From JAJFKB01 sp965230515 (GTDB lineage: Bacteria; Pseudomonadota; Gammaproteobacteria; Pseudomonadales; IMCC2047), in assembly GCA_965230515.1 (NCBI GenBank), contig OZ246007.1, positions 744,001-808,000 on the forward strand: 64,000 nucleotides of DNA, given 5' to 3'. How positions within the stretch are numbered: position 1 is the stretch's first letter; each line of letters opens with the position of its first letter. Below the pieces are notes generated by a model. The model did not search any database. It worked only from the letters and a program-made list of their open reading frames with translations, and had not been told where the DNA came from. Shown here piece by piece: positions 1 through 9,850 of the stretch. The position numbers and the translations under genes were made by a program.

Positions 1-598
1 TAGCGCCCGTTGGGCAGGCTTCGGCGCAGCCGGTTATCTGACCGTTGTCGATTCGCTCAACGCCAGGTTGATTGCACATTTCGCATTTTTGAATCTGGCC
101 AAATACCTTGTTGTACTCAAATTGCGGTACATTGTAGGGGCATCCGACCATGCAGTTACGACAACCGATACAAACATCCGGATGGTGGGTCACGATTCCC
201 GTTTTCTCATCACGCCTCATAGCGGTACAAGGACAGACCGAAACACAGCCCGGATCAACACAATGCATACAACTACGTTTTTCGAAGCAATAACCGTTTT
301 CTTCGGAATCCTTCACCTCAGCCGTACCATCCTTGTAAACCTTAATCACATTCAGCGTCTCATCGGAAAGATCATGAGCAGAGTCCCAGGCTTCCTTTCC
401 CTCTTCAATTTCAGGAGGCATACCATTAACCTCTTTGCACATAGCGACGCAGGCTTTGCAGCCAACGCAAAGAGTTGAATCAAATAGCATACCAACAGCT
501 TCTGCTGCAGGTTCTAGGTTTGGGCGAGCTTCGGCGCCACTGCAAACAACGGCGGTGGTGCTGGAGAGCGCTCCCTTGAGAAAATCTCGACGTTTCAT
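1..598 (-). CDS. hybA: HybA-type 4Fe-4S ferredoxin subunit of hydrogenase-2 (partial, 3' end outside window)
   Basis: The reading frame starts at the ATG at 598 and runs off the left edge, so about 199 residues are seen. It begins with a twin-arginine signal (MKRRDFLKGAL), so the mature protein should be periplasmic. Three ferredoxin Cys clusters are readable: CVGCKACVAMCK, CMHCVDPGCVSVCP and CIGCRNCMVGCP, followed by CEMC and CAEACPTGA. This is the arrangement of HybA, which passes electrons from the hydrogenase small subunit to a quinone-reducing membrane partner. It lies 8 bp downstream of hybO in the same direction, as in hybOABC operons. The large subunit and HybB would lie outside the window. 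Identity is well supported; completeness cannot be judged. Confidence 0.9.
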   Translation of the reverse strand, partial: MKRRDFLKGALSSTTAVVCSGAEARPNLEPAAEAVGMLFDSTLCVGCKACVAMCKEVNGMPPEIEEGKEAWDSAHDLSDETLNVIKVYKDGTAEVKDSEENGYCFEKRSCMHCVDPGCVSVCPCTAMRRDEKTGIVTHHPDVCIGCRNCMVGCPYNVPQFEYNKVFGQIQKCEMCNQPGVERIDNGQITGCAEACPTGA

Positions 599-606
599 GG
601 CGCCCC

Positions 607-1728
607 CTATTCCTGGTTACCTTCTTTCTCATTCAGCTTTTTGGCGCTGATAGCGGCGGCACCTACCGCAGCACCTACCGCTGCTCCGGCTAACGCAGCG
701 GCGCCAACAGAAATCCCACCGCTCTCATCTCGATCCTCAATTGAAGGGAACATGTTGGGAGGCGTATGAGTTTTCACATCGGCCAGGCTGAACAGCGGTT
801 TGTTGAAGCCAACACCCTCTTCGGAACAACCGAAGCAGGGGTGACCAACACCAATGGGCCAAACGTTACCGCCAACATTGTTATATTCCAGACTAGGGCA
901 GTTGTTATAGGTCTCCGGGCCCTTACAACCCAGCTTGTAGAGACAGTACCCCTTGCGGTGGCCTTCATCACCAAACTCTGTTGCAAAGCGTCCAGCATCA
1001 AAATGGGGACGACGATAGCAGTTCTCATGAATAAGGCGACCATAGGCCCACTTGGGGCGTCCTTTGTCGTCGATAGGAGGCAGCTTTCCGTAGGTAACAA
1101 AGTAGAGGACAGAACCGATGAAATTAGCAGGATTTGGCGGACAACCCGGAATGGTGAGTACCGTCTTGCCTTCAAGCACTTGCGGCGCACCCTGAGCACC
1201 GGTCGGATTCGGCTCAGCGGCCTGAACCCCTCCCCAGCTCGCGCAGGAACCATAAGCAACAATTGCTGCTGCATGCTCTGCCGCTTCGTGAGTCAGGTCG
1301 AGCATGGTCTCCCCGGCAATCTTGCAGTAAATTCCGTTATCCTTCACCGGTATCGCACCCTCGACCACCAGCAAATATTTTCCCTTATTCTCTTGCATGG
1401 CTTTCTTCTTCATCTCCTCAACCTGGTGACCCGCACCAGCATCAAGTGTCTGGTGGTAATCCAGGGAAATGAGATCGAGAATCAAGTGCTCCAGGCTAGG
1501 TTGCTCACAGCGCAAAAGCGCCTCAGTGGGGCCGGTACATTCCTGACCGTGCAACCAGATAACCGGAGGACGCTTATTTGGATCCGCCACCGCCTCCGCC
1601 ATTGCCATTGCCGATTTAGTCGAGAGCCCTAATGAAGCCGCAACACCCGTGCAAAACTGCAAAAAAGTTCTACGGGATACTCCTAATCGTTTTTCAAGCT
1701 CTGAAAAGCCGTGTTCATTCTCTACCAT
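607..1728 (-). CDS. hybO: [NiFe] hydrogenase-2 small subunit
   Basis: This is the small subunit of a periplasmic, membrane-bound uptake [NiFe] hydrogenase, carrying the Fe-S relay. I chose the ATG at 1728 (373 residues) because AGGAGGAGAA lies just upstream and the Tat motif SRRTFLQ then falls at residues 18-24; an upstream ATG at 1815 would add 29 unlikely residues. The mature part starts with WLHGQECTGPTEALLRC (proximal cluster ligands) and continues with GCPPNP, HENCYRRPHFDAGRF and the C-terminal cluster region GYCLYKLGCKGP and HPCFGCSEE. An Ala/Gly-rich hydrophobic segment close to the C terminus is the expected membrane anchor. It heads the operon with hybA. The 282 bp upstream, before cusA ends, should hold the promoter, but I could not identify a clear regulator site. 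Confidence 0.93.
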   Translation of the reverse strand: MVENEHGFSELEKRLGVSRRTFLQFCTGVAASLGLSTKSAMAMAEAVADPNKRPPVIWLHGQECTGPTEALLRCEQPSLEHLILDLISLDYHQTLDAGAGHQVEEMKKKAMQENKGKYLLVVEGAIPVKDNGIYCKIAGETMLDLTHEAAEHAAAIVAYGSCASWGGVQAAEPNPTGAQGAPQVLEGKTVLTIPGCPPNPANFIGSVLYFVTYGKLPPIDDKGRPKWAYGRLIHENCYRRPHFDAGRFATEFGDEGHRKGYCLYKLGCKGPETYNNCPSLEYNNVGGNVWPIGVGHPCFGCSEEGVGFNKPLFSLADVKTHTPPNMFPSIEDRDESGGISVGAAALAGAAVGAAVGAAAISAKKLNEKEGNQE

Positions 1729-2010
1729 CAGATATTCTCCTCCTGCAGGCAAATGGGGGGGTGTTTCTTTCGTTTTAATTATGTGCGAACAGCAGCAATA
1801 ACCGAGCCAACTCAATTATTTCCTTTGATTACAGATACTTAAAAACAAAACCAGGGAGAGCTACAATAACTGATCGAAAGCACACTTTTCAGTTTTTTCG
1901 CCAATCGAAAAGTAATATTACAAAAATCATTCTTACTTCAGATAAAAAGACCTGTTGTCCTCTATCCCGGGCAAATAACGATCTCGAGGAGGGCGTATGG
2001 TTCTTTGCCG

Positions 2011-5000
2011 CTAAACCACTGATCTGCGTCGCCAGAGGAAATAGACGGTGGGCAATACAATTAAGGTGAGAAGAACGGCGCTAACCATTCCCCCGACCAT
2101 CGGTGCAGCTATGCGGCTCATCACTTCAGATCCGGTACCGGTGCCATACAATATTGGCAATAGCCCTGCGATAATCGCCGCGGCGGTCATCATCACCGGC
2201 CTTACCCGCATGCCCGCACCATGAATCACTGCTTCGGATAACCTGGCAATCGTTGGTGAGGTACCCTGCGCATGACAATCATCCAGCATTTGGCGATAGG
2301 CCTGATTGAGGTAGACCAGCATAATGACGCCAATTTCGACGGCGACCCCGGCAAGTGCGATAAACCCGACACTGACTGCCACCGAAAAGTTGAATCCCTC
2401 CAAATACATTAGCCAGATACTGCCCACCATGGCCAAAGGCAGCGTACCCATGATGATGGCGACCTCAACCAGATTACCGAAATTCATAAACAGTAGCACA
2501 ATAATGATGGCCAACGTCAGTGGCACGACATAGGTAAGTTTTGCTTTTGCGCGCTGCATATACTCGTACTGTCCTGACCAACTGACAGAATATCCGGCAG
2601 GTAAATCCAGTTGCTCACTCACGACTTTTTGCGCTTCGAGCACATAGCTACCGACATCAACATCTTCGATATCGACATAGGCCCAGCCATTGAGCCGGGC
2701 ATTCTCGCTTTTTATCGCCGGGGGGCCGTCTTCAATAAAGATATGCGCGACATCCGCTAACGAAATACGGTGGCCACTGGGCGTAACAATGGGAAGAAGG
2801 GATAATTGCTCGGGCGAATTCCGATAATCCTGCGGGTAACGGATGTTAACAGGGTAACGTTCCAGCCCTTCGACCGTTTGCGCCACGTTCATACCACCTA
2901 TGGCTGTAGCAACAACCTGCTGCACATCGTCGATATTGAGGCCATAGCGCGCAGCTTTTTCTCTTTGTATATCCACCTTGATATAGCGGCCCCCGGCAAC
3001 TCGTTCTGCATACACAGAAGCTGTCCCTGGAACATCCTTAAGGATTTTTTCCAGTTGCTGCCCGATCTCCTGTATTTTTCCAAGCTCAGGCCCGGCAACT
3101 TTGATGCCGACAGGTGTTTTAATCCCGGTAGCCAGCATGTCGATTCGAGTCTTGATTGGCATCACCCAGGCATTGGTGACACCGGGCAGTTTCACCAGGT
3201 TATCCAGCTCTTTGATGAGCCCTTCCGTGGTCAGGCCTTTCCGCCACTGGTCTCTGGGTTTTAGCTGAATAAAGGTTTCCACCATGGTCAGTGGTGCCGG
3301 ATCAGTCGCGGTTTCCGCGCGGCCGACCTTGCCAAATACCGTTTTGACTTCAGGCACTCTGTAGATCAGTTTATCCATCTGCTGTAGCAATTCTCGTGCT
3401 TTGCCGATGGATATACCGGGATAGGTTGTGGGCATATACATCAGGTCGCCTTCATCCAGCGGAGGAATAAACTCACTGCCAATCTTATCGAGCGGCCATA
3501 GTCCAACCGCAAGCACCAGTAACGCCGCAAACAGCGTGGTTTTCGGGAATTTCAGTACCGTCTTAAGTACCGGCAAATAAGCTGTAGTCAACAGCCAGTT
3601 GATGGGGTTCTTATGTTCAGGCAGAACTTTTCCACGAATAAAATAGCCCATCAGTATCGGTACCAGGGTGATCGCCAAAGCTGCCGATGCTGCCATAGCA
3701 TAGGTTTTGGTGAAGGCCAGCGGCGAAAACATCCGCCCTTCCTGAGCTTCAAGTGTAAATACAGGAACGAAACTAACGGTAATGATTAGCAGGCTGGAAA
3801 ATAGCGCCGGCCCCACTTCGCTGGCGGACTCAGCAACAATCTGCCAGCGGTTTTGCTTTGTGAGGGGCGTGCGTTCCATATGCTTGTGCATGTTTTCAAT
3901 CATGACGATGGCACCATCGATCATGGCGCCAATGGCAATGGCAATTCCGCCAAGGGACATGATATTGGCGTTCAAGCCTTGGGCATACATAATGATAAAT
4001 GCCGTGAGAATACCTACTGGCAAGCTAATAATCGCCACCAGTGATGAACGAACATGGAATAGAAACACCATACAGACGAGAGCGACAACCCCAAACTCTT
4101 CTAACAGCTTAATTGCCAAATTGTTCACTGCTCGTTCAATCAAAGCACTGCGGTCATAAACCGTCACCACTTCGACACCCTCAGGCAGCCCTTGCTTGAG
4201 CTGTTCCAGCTTGGCTTTTACACCATCAATAGTGTTTTGTGCATTTTCTCCAAAACGCATGACCACAATACCGCCAACGGTTTCTCCTTCGCCGTTGAGC
4301 TCCGCCACCCCTCTACGCATTTGCGGGCCGAGATCAATGTCTGCTACATCCTGCAGTAACAGGGGTGTTCCGTTTTGATTAACCCCCAGCGGGATATTCT
4401 CTATGTCCTGTATACTTTGCAGGTACCCGGTGGCGCGCAACATGTATTCGGCTTCAGCCATTTCTACCACGGAAGCGCCAATCTCCTGGTTACCCCGTTT
4501 GATAGCGGTCTGGATATGAGAAAGCGGTATACCGAAAGCCCTGAGTTTTTCGGGATCCACCTTCACCTGATACTGTTTGACCATGCCGCCCAGGGCTGTC
4601 ACCTCGGAGACTCCCGGTACGGTTTGCAGTTCATACTTCAAAAACCAGTCTTGCAGGCTTCTTAACTGACCAATATCATGCTGTCCGGTTTTATCGACCA
4701 ACGCGTACAGATACACCCAACCCACTCCTGTGGCGTCCGGCCCCAATTGCGGTTTGGCATTTTGAGGAAGCGTTGGCGCCACCTGACTCAGATATTCAAG
4801 CACCCGCGAACGCGCCCAATACATATCAGTTTTTTCATCAAAAATGACATAGACGTAGGAGTCTCCAAAAAAGGAGTAGCCACGAACTGTCACCGCGCCA
4901 GGCACGGACAGCATGGCAGTCGTTAATGGATAGGTAACCTGATCCTCCACCACCTGCGGCGCTTGTCCTGAATAGCTGGTTTTAATGATGACCTGCACAT

Positions 5001-5130
5001 CGGACAGGTCAGGTATTGCATCCACCGGTGTGTTTTTTAGTGAAAACAGCCCAACACCAACGACTATGAATGTAGCCAGCAATACAAAAAAGCGATTGCC
5101 AACCGACCAACGAATAATAGATTCAATCAT
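2011..5130 (-). CDS. cusA: Heavy-metal RND efflux pump, CusA-type inner membrane transporter
   Basis: A 1039-residue HME-RND proton antiporter exporting Cu(I)/Ag(I) through a CusBA-C tripartite complex. The family start (MIESIIRWSVGNRFF), the usual twelve membrane segments and two large periplasmic loops are present. Characteristic stretches include PVDAIPDLSDVQV near the N terminus, IGAMIDGAIVMIENMHKH in the membrane domain and GTGSEVMSRIAAPMVGGM near the end. Two of the three methionines I recall as the CusA metal triad are recognisable (APLTMVE and RIDMLATGI), but the position matching RYGM reads RYGL, so the third ligand may be Leu. The gene is 11 bp downstream of cusB and ends the cusCBA operon. 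Copper/silver specificity is inferred from the partner CusF domain. Confidence 0.93.
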   Translation of the reverse strand: MIESIIRWSVGNRFFVLLATFIVVGVGLFSLKNTPVDAIPDLSDVQVIIKTSYSGQAPQVVEDQVTYPLTTAMLSVPGAVTVRGYSFFGDSYVYVIFDEKTDMYWARSRVLEYLSQVAPTLPQNAKPQLGPDATGVGWVYLYALVDKTGQHDIGQLRSLQDWFLKYELQTVPGVSEVTALGGMVKQYQVKVDPEKLRAFGIPLSHIQTAIKRGNQEIGASVVEMAEAEYMLRATGYLQSIQDIENIPLGVNQNGTPLLLQDVADIDLGPQMRRGVAELNGEGETVGGIVVMRFGENAQNTIDGVKAKLEQLKQGLPEGVEVVTVYDRSALIERAVNNLAIKLLEEFGVVALVCMVFLFHVRSSLVAIISLPVGILTAFIIMYAQGLNANIMSLGGIAIAIGAMIDGAIVMIENMHKHMERTPLTKQNRWQIVAESASEVGPALFSSLLIITVSFVPVFTLEAQEGRMFSPLAFTKTYAMAASAALAITLVPILMGYFIRGKVLPEHKNPINWLLTTAYLPVLKTVLKFPKTTLFAALLVLAVGLWPLDKIGSEFIPPLDEGDLMYMPTTYPGISIGKARELLQQMDKLIYRVPEVKTVFGKVGRAETATDPAPLTMVETFIQLKPRDQWRKGLTTEGLIKELDNLVKLPGVTNAWVMPIKTRIDMLATGIKTPVGIKVAGPELGKIQEIGQQLEKILKDVPGTASVYAERVAGGRYIKVDIQREKAARYGLNIDDVQQVVATAIGGMNVAQTVEGLERYPVNIRYPQDYRNSPEQLSLLPIVTPSGHRISLADVAHIFIEDGPPAIKSENARLNGWAYVDIEDVDVGSYVLEAQKVVSEQLDLPAGYSVSWSGQYEYMQRAKAKLTYVVPLTLAIIIVLLFMNFGNLVEVAIIMGTLPLAMVGSIWLMYLEGFNFSVAVSVGFIALAGVAVEIGVIMLVYLNQAYRQMLDDCHAQGTSPTIARLSEAVIHGAGMRVRPVMMTAAAIIAGLLPILYGTGTGSEVMSRIAAPMVGGMVSAVLLTLIVLPTVYFLWRRRSVV

Positions 5131-5141
5131 CTCATTCCCTT

Positions 5142-6779
5142 CTATTCGTTATGTTGGGTATGATCCATGTTTTCATGGTCCATACTCTGCATTTGGTTGT
5201 AATCCATCCCATCATGACTCATGTTCTGGTGCTGGCTATGATCCATGTTTTCCGGTTCCATCATCTGATGCTGACGGTGATCCACTTCATCTTCGTGCTT
5301 GGTCTGCTCAGGAATCTTGCTGTCCGGCACATGTACATTAGAGATTTGGTACTGATCATCCTTATCTTTTGTCACTTCAATATGCAGCCGCAACCCTTTT
5401 TCAAAACCGGAAAAATCGACCCCTGCAGCAACGGTGAAATCCATGGTCATTTCGGGCCATTGCCATTCACTGATCGCCTGATGGGTGACGTTAACCATTC
5501 GGTGTCCTTCCATCAGACTGTTGATGGTCGCCTCGACCCAAACACTTGATGCCATAGTCTCATCGCTGTTGTCGTGATTCATGCGCTTAAAATCAGAGGT
5601 TTTACTTGATTCGGAATCGATCAGGAACTGCGCTGAGCTTACTATTCGATCGCCCTCTTTCAAACCAGCCAAAATCTCCGCTGACGGGCCATCAAAACGA
5701 CCGACCTTGACATCGATCGACTTAAAGCGACCTTCACCAAGTGCCAGCACCACACGATTGCTGCTCCCTGTGCGAATCACCGCCTCTCTAGGCACGAGCA
5801 GTGCTTCTTTTGAATTCTCTGTGTGAATCACCACCTGGGCAAACATGTTGGGTTTCAATATTTGCTTTTCGTTATCAAAACGTAACCGGACTTTCACTGT
5901 TCGCGTTTTGCTGTCCAGTGTTGGATAGATGTAGTCGACCTCCCCCAACCACTCGGTTCCGGGCAGATAGTCGAGCGACATGCTGACGGGCAAGCCAACT
6001 TTGACTTCGGACGCCTGACGTTCAAACACTTCAGCCTCCACCCAGACTTGCTCAAGCGCACCTATCGACATCAGCGTGGTACCTGGTTTTACATAAAAAC
6101 CTTCCCGAATATTCAGGTTGTCCACTACGCCACTTTGCGGTGAGAAAAAAGTCACCGTTTGTTGCACCTTTTTGGTTCTTCTTAATTTACTGATCGCGTC
6201 TTTGGGCAGTTGTAAAGCACTTAACCGGTCCTCCGCCGCTTTAATCAGGCGCTTGTTTTTTCGATCAAGTGCCAGCACCAGCTCTTCCTGTGCATTCACT
6301 AACTCTGGGGAGTATATTTCGTAAAGTGGCTGCCCCTGATTAACCGGGTCTCCTGCTGCTTTCACATGCAGTTTTTCAATCCACCCCTCTATTCTTGGGT
6401 GTATATGAATTAACTGATCTTCATCGTATGCCACGTAGCCGACCGTCTTTATTGCTGAATGGAGCGTACTGCGCTCCGCAACAACGGTACGCACACCCAG
6501 ATTATTCACCACTTCCGGAGAAATTCTGATGGTTCCAGGCCCGGCAGACGGTCCTGAGTTACCTTCTTCATAGACCGGGATCAAATCCATACCCATCGGC
6601 GACTTACCGGGTTTGTCACGTTTATAATTCGAATCCATTGGTGCTACCCAGTAGAGCGGTTTTTGTTGTTTTAGCTGAGCGCCCGGCTTATCTGCTGAGC
6701 CGCTCTTGCCTAACCAGTGTCCTATACTGCCCGCCACCACGATCAACACGATTGCTGTAAAAAGGTTAGATTTGTTCAT
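5142..6779 (-). CDS. cusB: CusB-type membrane fusion protein with C-terminal CusF domain and Met/His tail
   Basis: Periplasmic adaptor (545 residues) joining CusA to the outer-membrane channel. Residues 1-20 form the membrane anchor or signal. Residues about 43-70 resemble the short heavy-metal-binding domain of these adaptors (PMGMDLIPVY). The adaptor core follows (about 85-395). Residues 410-485 form a CusF-like copper chaperone domain with the expected ligands H433, W441, M444 and M446 in WPEMTMDFTV. The last 50 residues are a Met/His-rich repeat tail (MDHSQHQNM, MDHENMDHTQHNE). E. coli encodes CusF separately; here it is fused. The start overlaps the end of cusC by 4 bp, indicating translational coupling. 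Function is confident; Cu(I)/Ag(I) as substrate follows from the CusF ligands. Confidence 0.92.
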   Translation of the reverse strand: MNKSNLFTAIVLIVVAGSIGHWLGKSGSADKPGAQLKQQKPLYWVAPMDSNYKRDKPGKSPMGMDLIPVYEEGNSGPSAGPGTIRISPEVVNNLGVRTVVAERSTLHSAIKTVGYVAYDEDQLIHIHPRIEGWIEKLHVKAAGDPVNQGQPLYEIYSPELVNAQEELVLALDRKNKRLIKAAEDRLSALQLPKDAISKLRRTKKVQQTVTFFSPQSGVVDNLNIREGFYVKPGTTLMSIGALEQVWVEAEVFERQASEVKVGLPVSMSLDYLPGTEWLGEVDYIYPTLDSKTRTVKVRLRFDNEKQILKPNMFAQVVIHTENSKEALLVPREAVIRTGSSNRVVLALGEGRFKSIDVKVGRFDGPSAEILAGLKEGDRIVSSAQFLIDSESSKTSDFKRMNHDNSDETMASSVWVEATINSLMEGHRMVNVTHQAISEWQWPEMTMDFTVAAGVDFSGFEKGLRLHIEVTKDKDDQYQISNVHVPDSKIPEQTKHEDEVDHRQHQMMEPENMDHSQHQNMSHDGMDYNQMQSMDHENMDHTQHNE

Positions 6780-8224
6780 TTGTTTTTCCTTGCCGATGAC
6801 TCAGCACCTGTATTGAGCATCATTTCGACGGCGTTATGTTCGTTGATGGACAGGTAGTTCAATCCTATGATGGCCTTTTGCCTGTCGACTTCAATACCCA
6901 GCGCCTCAATCTCGGTATTCAATACCTCAATACGCGCCCTGACTGCTTCGGCGAAGTCACCATCATCATTGGTATAGGCGGTTAGCGAAGCCTCTGCCTG
7001 CATATACATTTGCGGTAACAGCTCGGAACGATAAAGCTGCTGTCGCTGGTTGAGCCTTGCAAGCTGCGCTTTTTCTGCCTCTAACGAAGAGATCATTTTT
7101 CTAAGCAACAACCATTTCTCCGTTTTGATAGCTTCGGCTTGCGATACCGCCGCGCTTAATTGCTTGTCCTGCCGGTTGGAAGTAAAAATTGGCGCATCAA
7201 ATGACACTCCAAAGGAAAACAGATCTGCGCGATCCCGCCCTAGCAGATCATCATCACGGTAGCCGTAACTGGCGTTAATACTCCACTCAGGCTTATATTT
7301 TTGTTTTGCCAGATCGACGCCCAGTTCAGCGGCCCGGATCTTTTTGTCCAACGCCAATATGGCAGGATGAGTGGATAGTTTATTCGCCAGCTTTTTCGGG
7401 CTTGGCTGACTCAATGGTTTGTACAGATCCGGATGAATCAGTTTGATATCAGGTAAAGCTCTGTGAAATTGAATCCCTGAAGAGGGGGGCATTTTGTCGA
7501 CCGAAAAGTCATCCAGATAATGGCCGCTTGAATAACTACCCAGCCACTCAAACAATCTTTCCTGAAGCATCTCATGTTGCTGCCGCAACACCGTCAACCG
7601 GTCTTTCAACCGGGTCAGCTCCAGATCTGCTCGCACGATATCCTGCTGCCGCGTTCTGCCTGCTGCAGATGAATAACTCGCCTGGGCAACATCGGCTAAT
7701 TGCTCAAATAGTGCACGATCTTTTTCGATCAGCACGATGCTTTCCTGAGCTTTATAAGCATCCAGCCATAACCGGCTCACCGTTGTTACCACCCTGGCTT
7801 GACGGTCATGCCGCTGATAAGGGTATTGGCCACCTAACACTTCAAGTTGCTTTCGCTTGATCGCCCTGCTGCTACCTCGCGGAAACATTTGAGAAATACC
7901 AATTTTTGCCTGGGTCATTCCCTCCTGCCGGAAATCAAAGGTATCCGCCGGAAGGTTTGCAAGCCCCACCGATATCTTAGGATCTGGCAGTTCGCCAGCG
8001 GACACACTCAACGCTTCAACAGCTTCCTGTGTATGCCTGTTGCCCACCAGCCAGGGGTCAACGGACAACGCCATTCGCACCGCAGTCTGAAGTTCGATGC
8101 CCCTGGGTGGACCGTCAGCGGATTCACCGCCCGTTACTATGGTTGGCGTTGTGCTCAACCAAAGAACAAACAGGCACTTCAGTAATATCCTGATACGCAG
8201 CTTTCTATTCATAACAATATTCAT
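6776..8224 (-). CDS. cusC: CusC-type TolC-family outer membrane efflux protein
   Basis: A 482-residue outer membrane channel of the TolC/OEP family, first gene of the cusCBA operon. It has an N-terminal signal peptide (hydrophobic LLKCLFVLWLS) without a lipobox, then two long alpha-helical repeats rich in Ala, Leu, Glu and Gln, including the characteristic LPDPKISVGLANLP region near residue 80. It overlaps cusB by 4 bp. It lacks the lipid-anchoring Cys of E. coli CusC, as is common in CzcC/CusC relatives. The family is clear and the specific symbol is inferred from the operon. Confidence 0.85.
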   Translation of the reverse strand: MNIVMNRKLRIRILLKCLFVLWLSTTPTIVTGGESADGPPRGIELQTAVRMALSVDPWLVGNRHTQEAVEALSVSAGELPDPKISVGLANLPADTFDFRQEGMTQAKIGISQMFPRGSSRAIKRKQLEVLGGQYPYQRHDRQARVVTTVSRLWLDAYKAQESIVLIEKDRALFEQLADVAQASYSSAAGRTRQQDIVRADLELTRLKDRLTVLRQQHEMLQERLFEWLGSYSSGHYLDDFSVDKMPPSSGIQFHRALPDIKLIHPDLYKPLSQPSPKKLANKLSTHPAILALDKKIRAAELGVDLAKQKYKPEWSINASYGYRDDDLLGRDRADLFSFGVSFDAPIFTSNRQDKQLSAAVSQAEAIKTEKWLLLRKMISSLEAEKAQLARLNQRQQLYRSELLPQMYMQAEASLTAYTNDDGDFAEAVRARIEVLNTEIEALGIEVDRQKAIIGLNYLSINEHNAVEMMLNTGAESSARKNK

Positions 8225-8372
8225 CGCTAATGTTGTCCATTAATCTTTATTTTGTTGGGCAATACAACTGGTTGTCACACGAAACGATTTCATCGTTTAA
8301 TCCTCGAATATAGCTACAGCAATCCGCCTGTTATGGCAGATTAACTATTTTTTGGGCGCAATAACGCCGGGA

Positions 8373-8789
8373 TTAAACAATAATGGGAGGACGAAAAAGC
8401 AAGCTGGATGGGATTTTGGGTACTACAAATGAGTAGTTGTCTTCCGGACTGACAGGTGAGCTAAACTGGTTTTGATCTGATCCACCGCTTAATAGAGACT
8501 GGCAGCCACTCACACAACACTGACAAACAACCTCATGGCAATTCTCAGCAGAACCAGCGTGTGATTCTACTTTTTGTGTAGCGTCACTGTGGGCTGGAGA
8601 ATGCATGGGTTTATTGAAATCGAAACCTGGTTCGGCCATGACGTTCTCATGACAAGAGCCGTCACCCTGAACAACGGTTTCAGCTTCATTCTGGTTGGGA
8701 AACGTATTGGCAACGCCAAACACAGCCGCTCCTGCCTGCTGGCAGAACAACCAAAAAATCATCAATATTGCTGTATTTTTTAGCATCAC
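8373..8789 (-). CDS. Small Cys/His-rich exported protein, CopL/DUF2946-like
   Basis: A 138-residue protein with a signal peptide (about residues 1-21), a His/Cys-bearing middle (SCHENVM, then NCHEVVCQCCVSGCQ) and a hydrophobic C-terminal tail ending LLFRPPIIV. That ending and the Cys/His content resemble short copper-responsive proteins annotated as CopL or DUF2946, which often sit upstream of copper resistance genes. Here it lies 148 bp upstream of cusC in the same direction and may be co-transcribed or act as a leader gene. The metal-binding role is inferred from composition and context; the family match is by eye. Confidence 0.55.
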   Translation of the reverse strand: MMLKNTAILMIFWLFCQQAGAAVFGVANTFPNQNEAETVVQGDGSCHENVMAEPGFDFNKPMHSPAHSDATQKVESHAGSAENCHEVVCQCCVSGCQSLLSGGSDQNQFSSPVSPEDNYSFVVPKIPSSLLFRPPIIV

Positions 8790-9148
8790 GACTTTTAATT
8801 TGGAACCGATAACAAGTTAAAGAAACGTTGTACTCTGTGATTTACTATATCGTATAAAGTTCAATCACGCCATTTTCTGATCTGTGCAATTAGGGGTATC
8901 ACAAAAGATCGGCAATATGGATTTTTAGGTGGCCAGCGGATTCCCCATTGCCCTGCTGATTACCTGGATTTGATTTGTTCGTTATTACGGAACATGATCC
9001 AGGAATCTTTAATGAGCCGAAAAGTGTTAGCTATGGCACCGGTATACACCGTGAGCAAAGTTAGTAGTTGATATTCAGGTAAATAACACTTATTTTTCCT
9101 CTACCCGCAGATTCGATTGACGGGGGGTCAATTAAGAGGAGCGGATCA
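8790..9148. other. Intergenic region between divergent copper cluster and orphan exported proteins
   Basis: 359 bp without a convincing gene. It should hold the promoter of the copper cluster (minus strand) near 8800-8900 and that of the plus-strand gene at 9149. I see no clear CueR dyad, RNA gene or transposon end. Confidence 0.4.
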
Positions 9149-9850
9149 ATGAAAATTCTTTACACACTGCTCGTAAGCGTCGGATGCGCCATCTCAGGTC
9201 TGGTCCTTGGCATGTTGTGGGCAAAGCAGACTGGTGCCGCCGATGGGCAGGGTCTGGCCGGTGGTGCAATTGTACTCGGATATGGTTTGATCGGCGCGGC
9301 AATTGCTGCGATTGCTGGAATCGTAGTATCTCTTCGAATTAGCAAAGTCACGCTTCAGCGCACTGCCGTAATCGCTGGCATCGGGTTAGTGATCATTTCC
9401 GCTTACACATTCATGCAAGTCCGTACTCAGCGACTTGCAAATCAGGATCCGCCAGAAGCCTACCAGGGTATTCCCTCTTTTACCGCATCAATCGAGAGAA
9501 CGAAATTCGCAGATCCCGTTCTCGCAAAGATGATGACTGTTAATGCAGTCAAAAAGGAATGGAGCACACAATTGCCCGACAAGCGGGTTTGTCGCGGAAG
9601 AGCCTCGGCGGAGGCACTGCGCAAAGCGTCGAAGGCGATTGCTGAACTTGTTGCTAGCAGCGTAATTCCCAAGTGCTCAGGGCGGATCGAGCAGATATTT
9701 AGCTGGACACTGGAAACGCAACACGGCTTAAAGGATGGAGCAATAGAATTGAACAAGGAATGCATTGCAAGAAACCCGGCCATCCAGTTAGCAGTATTTT
9801 CAGTTCAGCAGGTAAGTTTGCGTACAAACTCAAGTATCGACTGCAAGTGA
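9149..9850 (+). CDS. Uncharacterised membrane protein
   Basis: A 233-residue protein I do not recognise. The start at 9149 is supported by GAGGAGCGG a few bases upstream. The first about 90 residues hold three hydrophobic segments rich in Gly and Ala, with GGAIVLGYGLIGAAIAAIAG as the central one. The remainder is soluble with two well separated Cys (in KRVCRGRAS and IPKCSGRIE) and a final Cys near the C terminus, suggesting a periplasmic disulfide-bonded domain. It is followed by another exported protein at 10062. No function can be assigned. Confidence 0.6.
   Translation: MKILYTLLVSVGCAISGLVLGMLWAKQTGAADGQGLAGGAIVLGYGLIGAAIAAIAGIVVSLRISKVTLQRTAVIAGIGLVIISAYTFMQVRTQRLANQDPPEAYQGIPSFTASIERTKFADPVLAKMMTVNAVKKEWSTQLPDKRVCRGRASAEALRKASKAIAELVASSVIPKCSGRIEQIFSWTLETQHGLKDGAIELNKECIARNPAIQLAVFSVQQVSLRTNSSIDCK

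Noticed and set aside
766..1632. A 288-codon open frame on the plus strand
   Set aside because: It lies entirely antisense to hybO, whose motifs and ribosome site are clear; no protein-like features.
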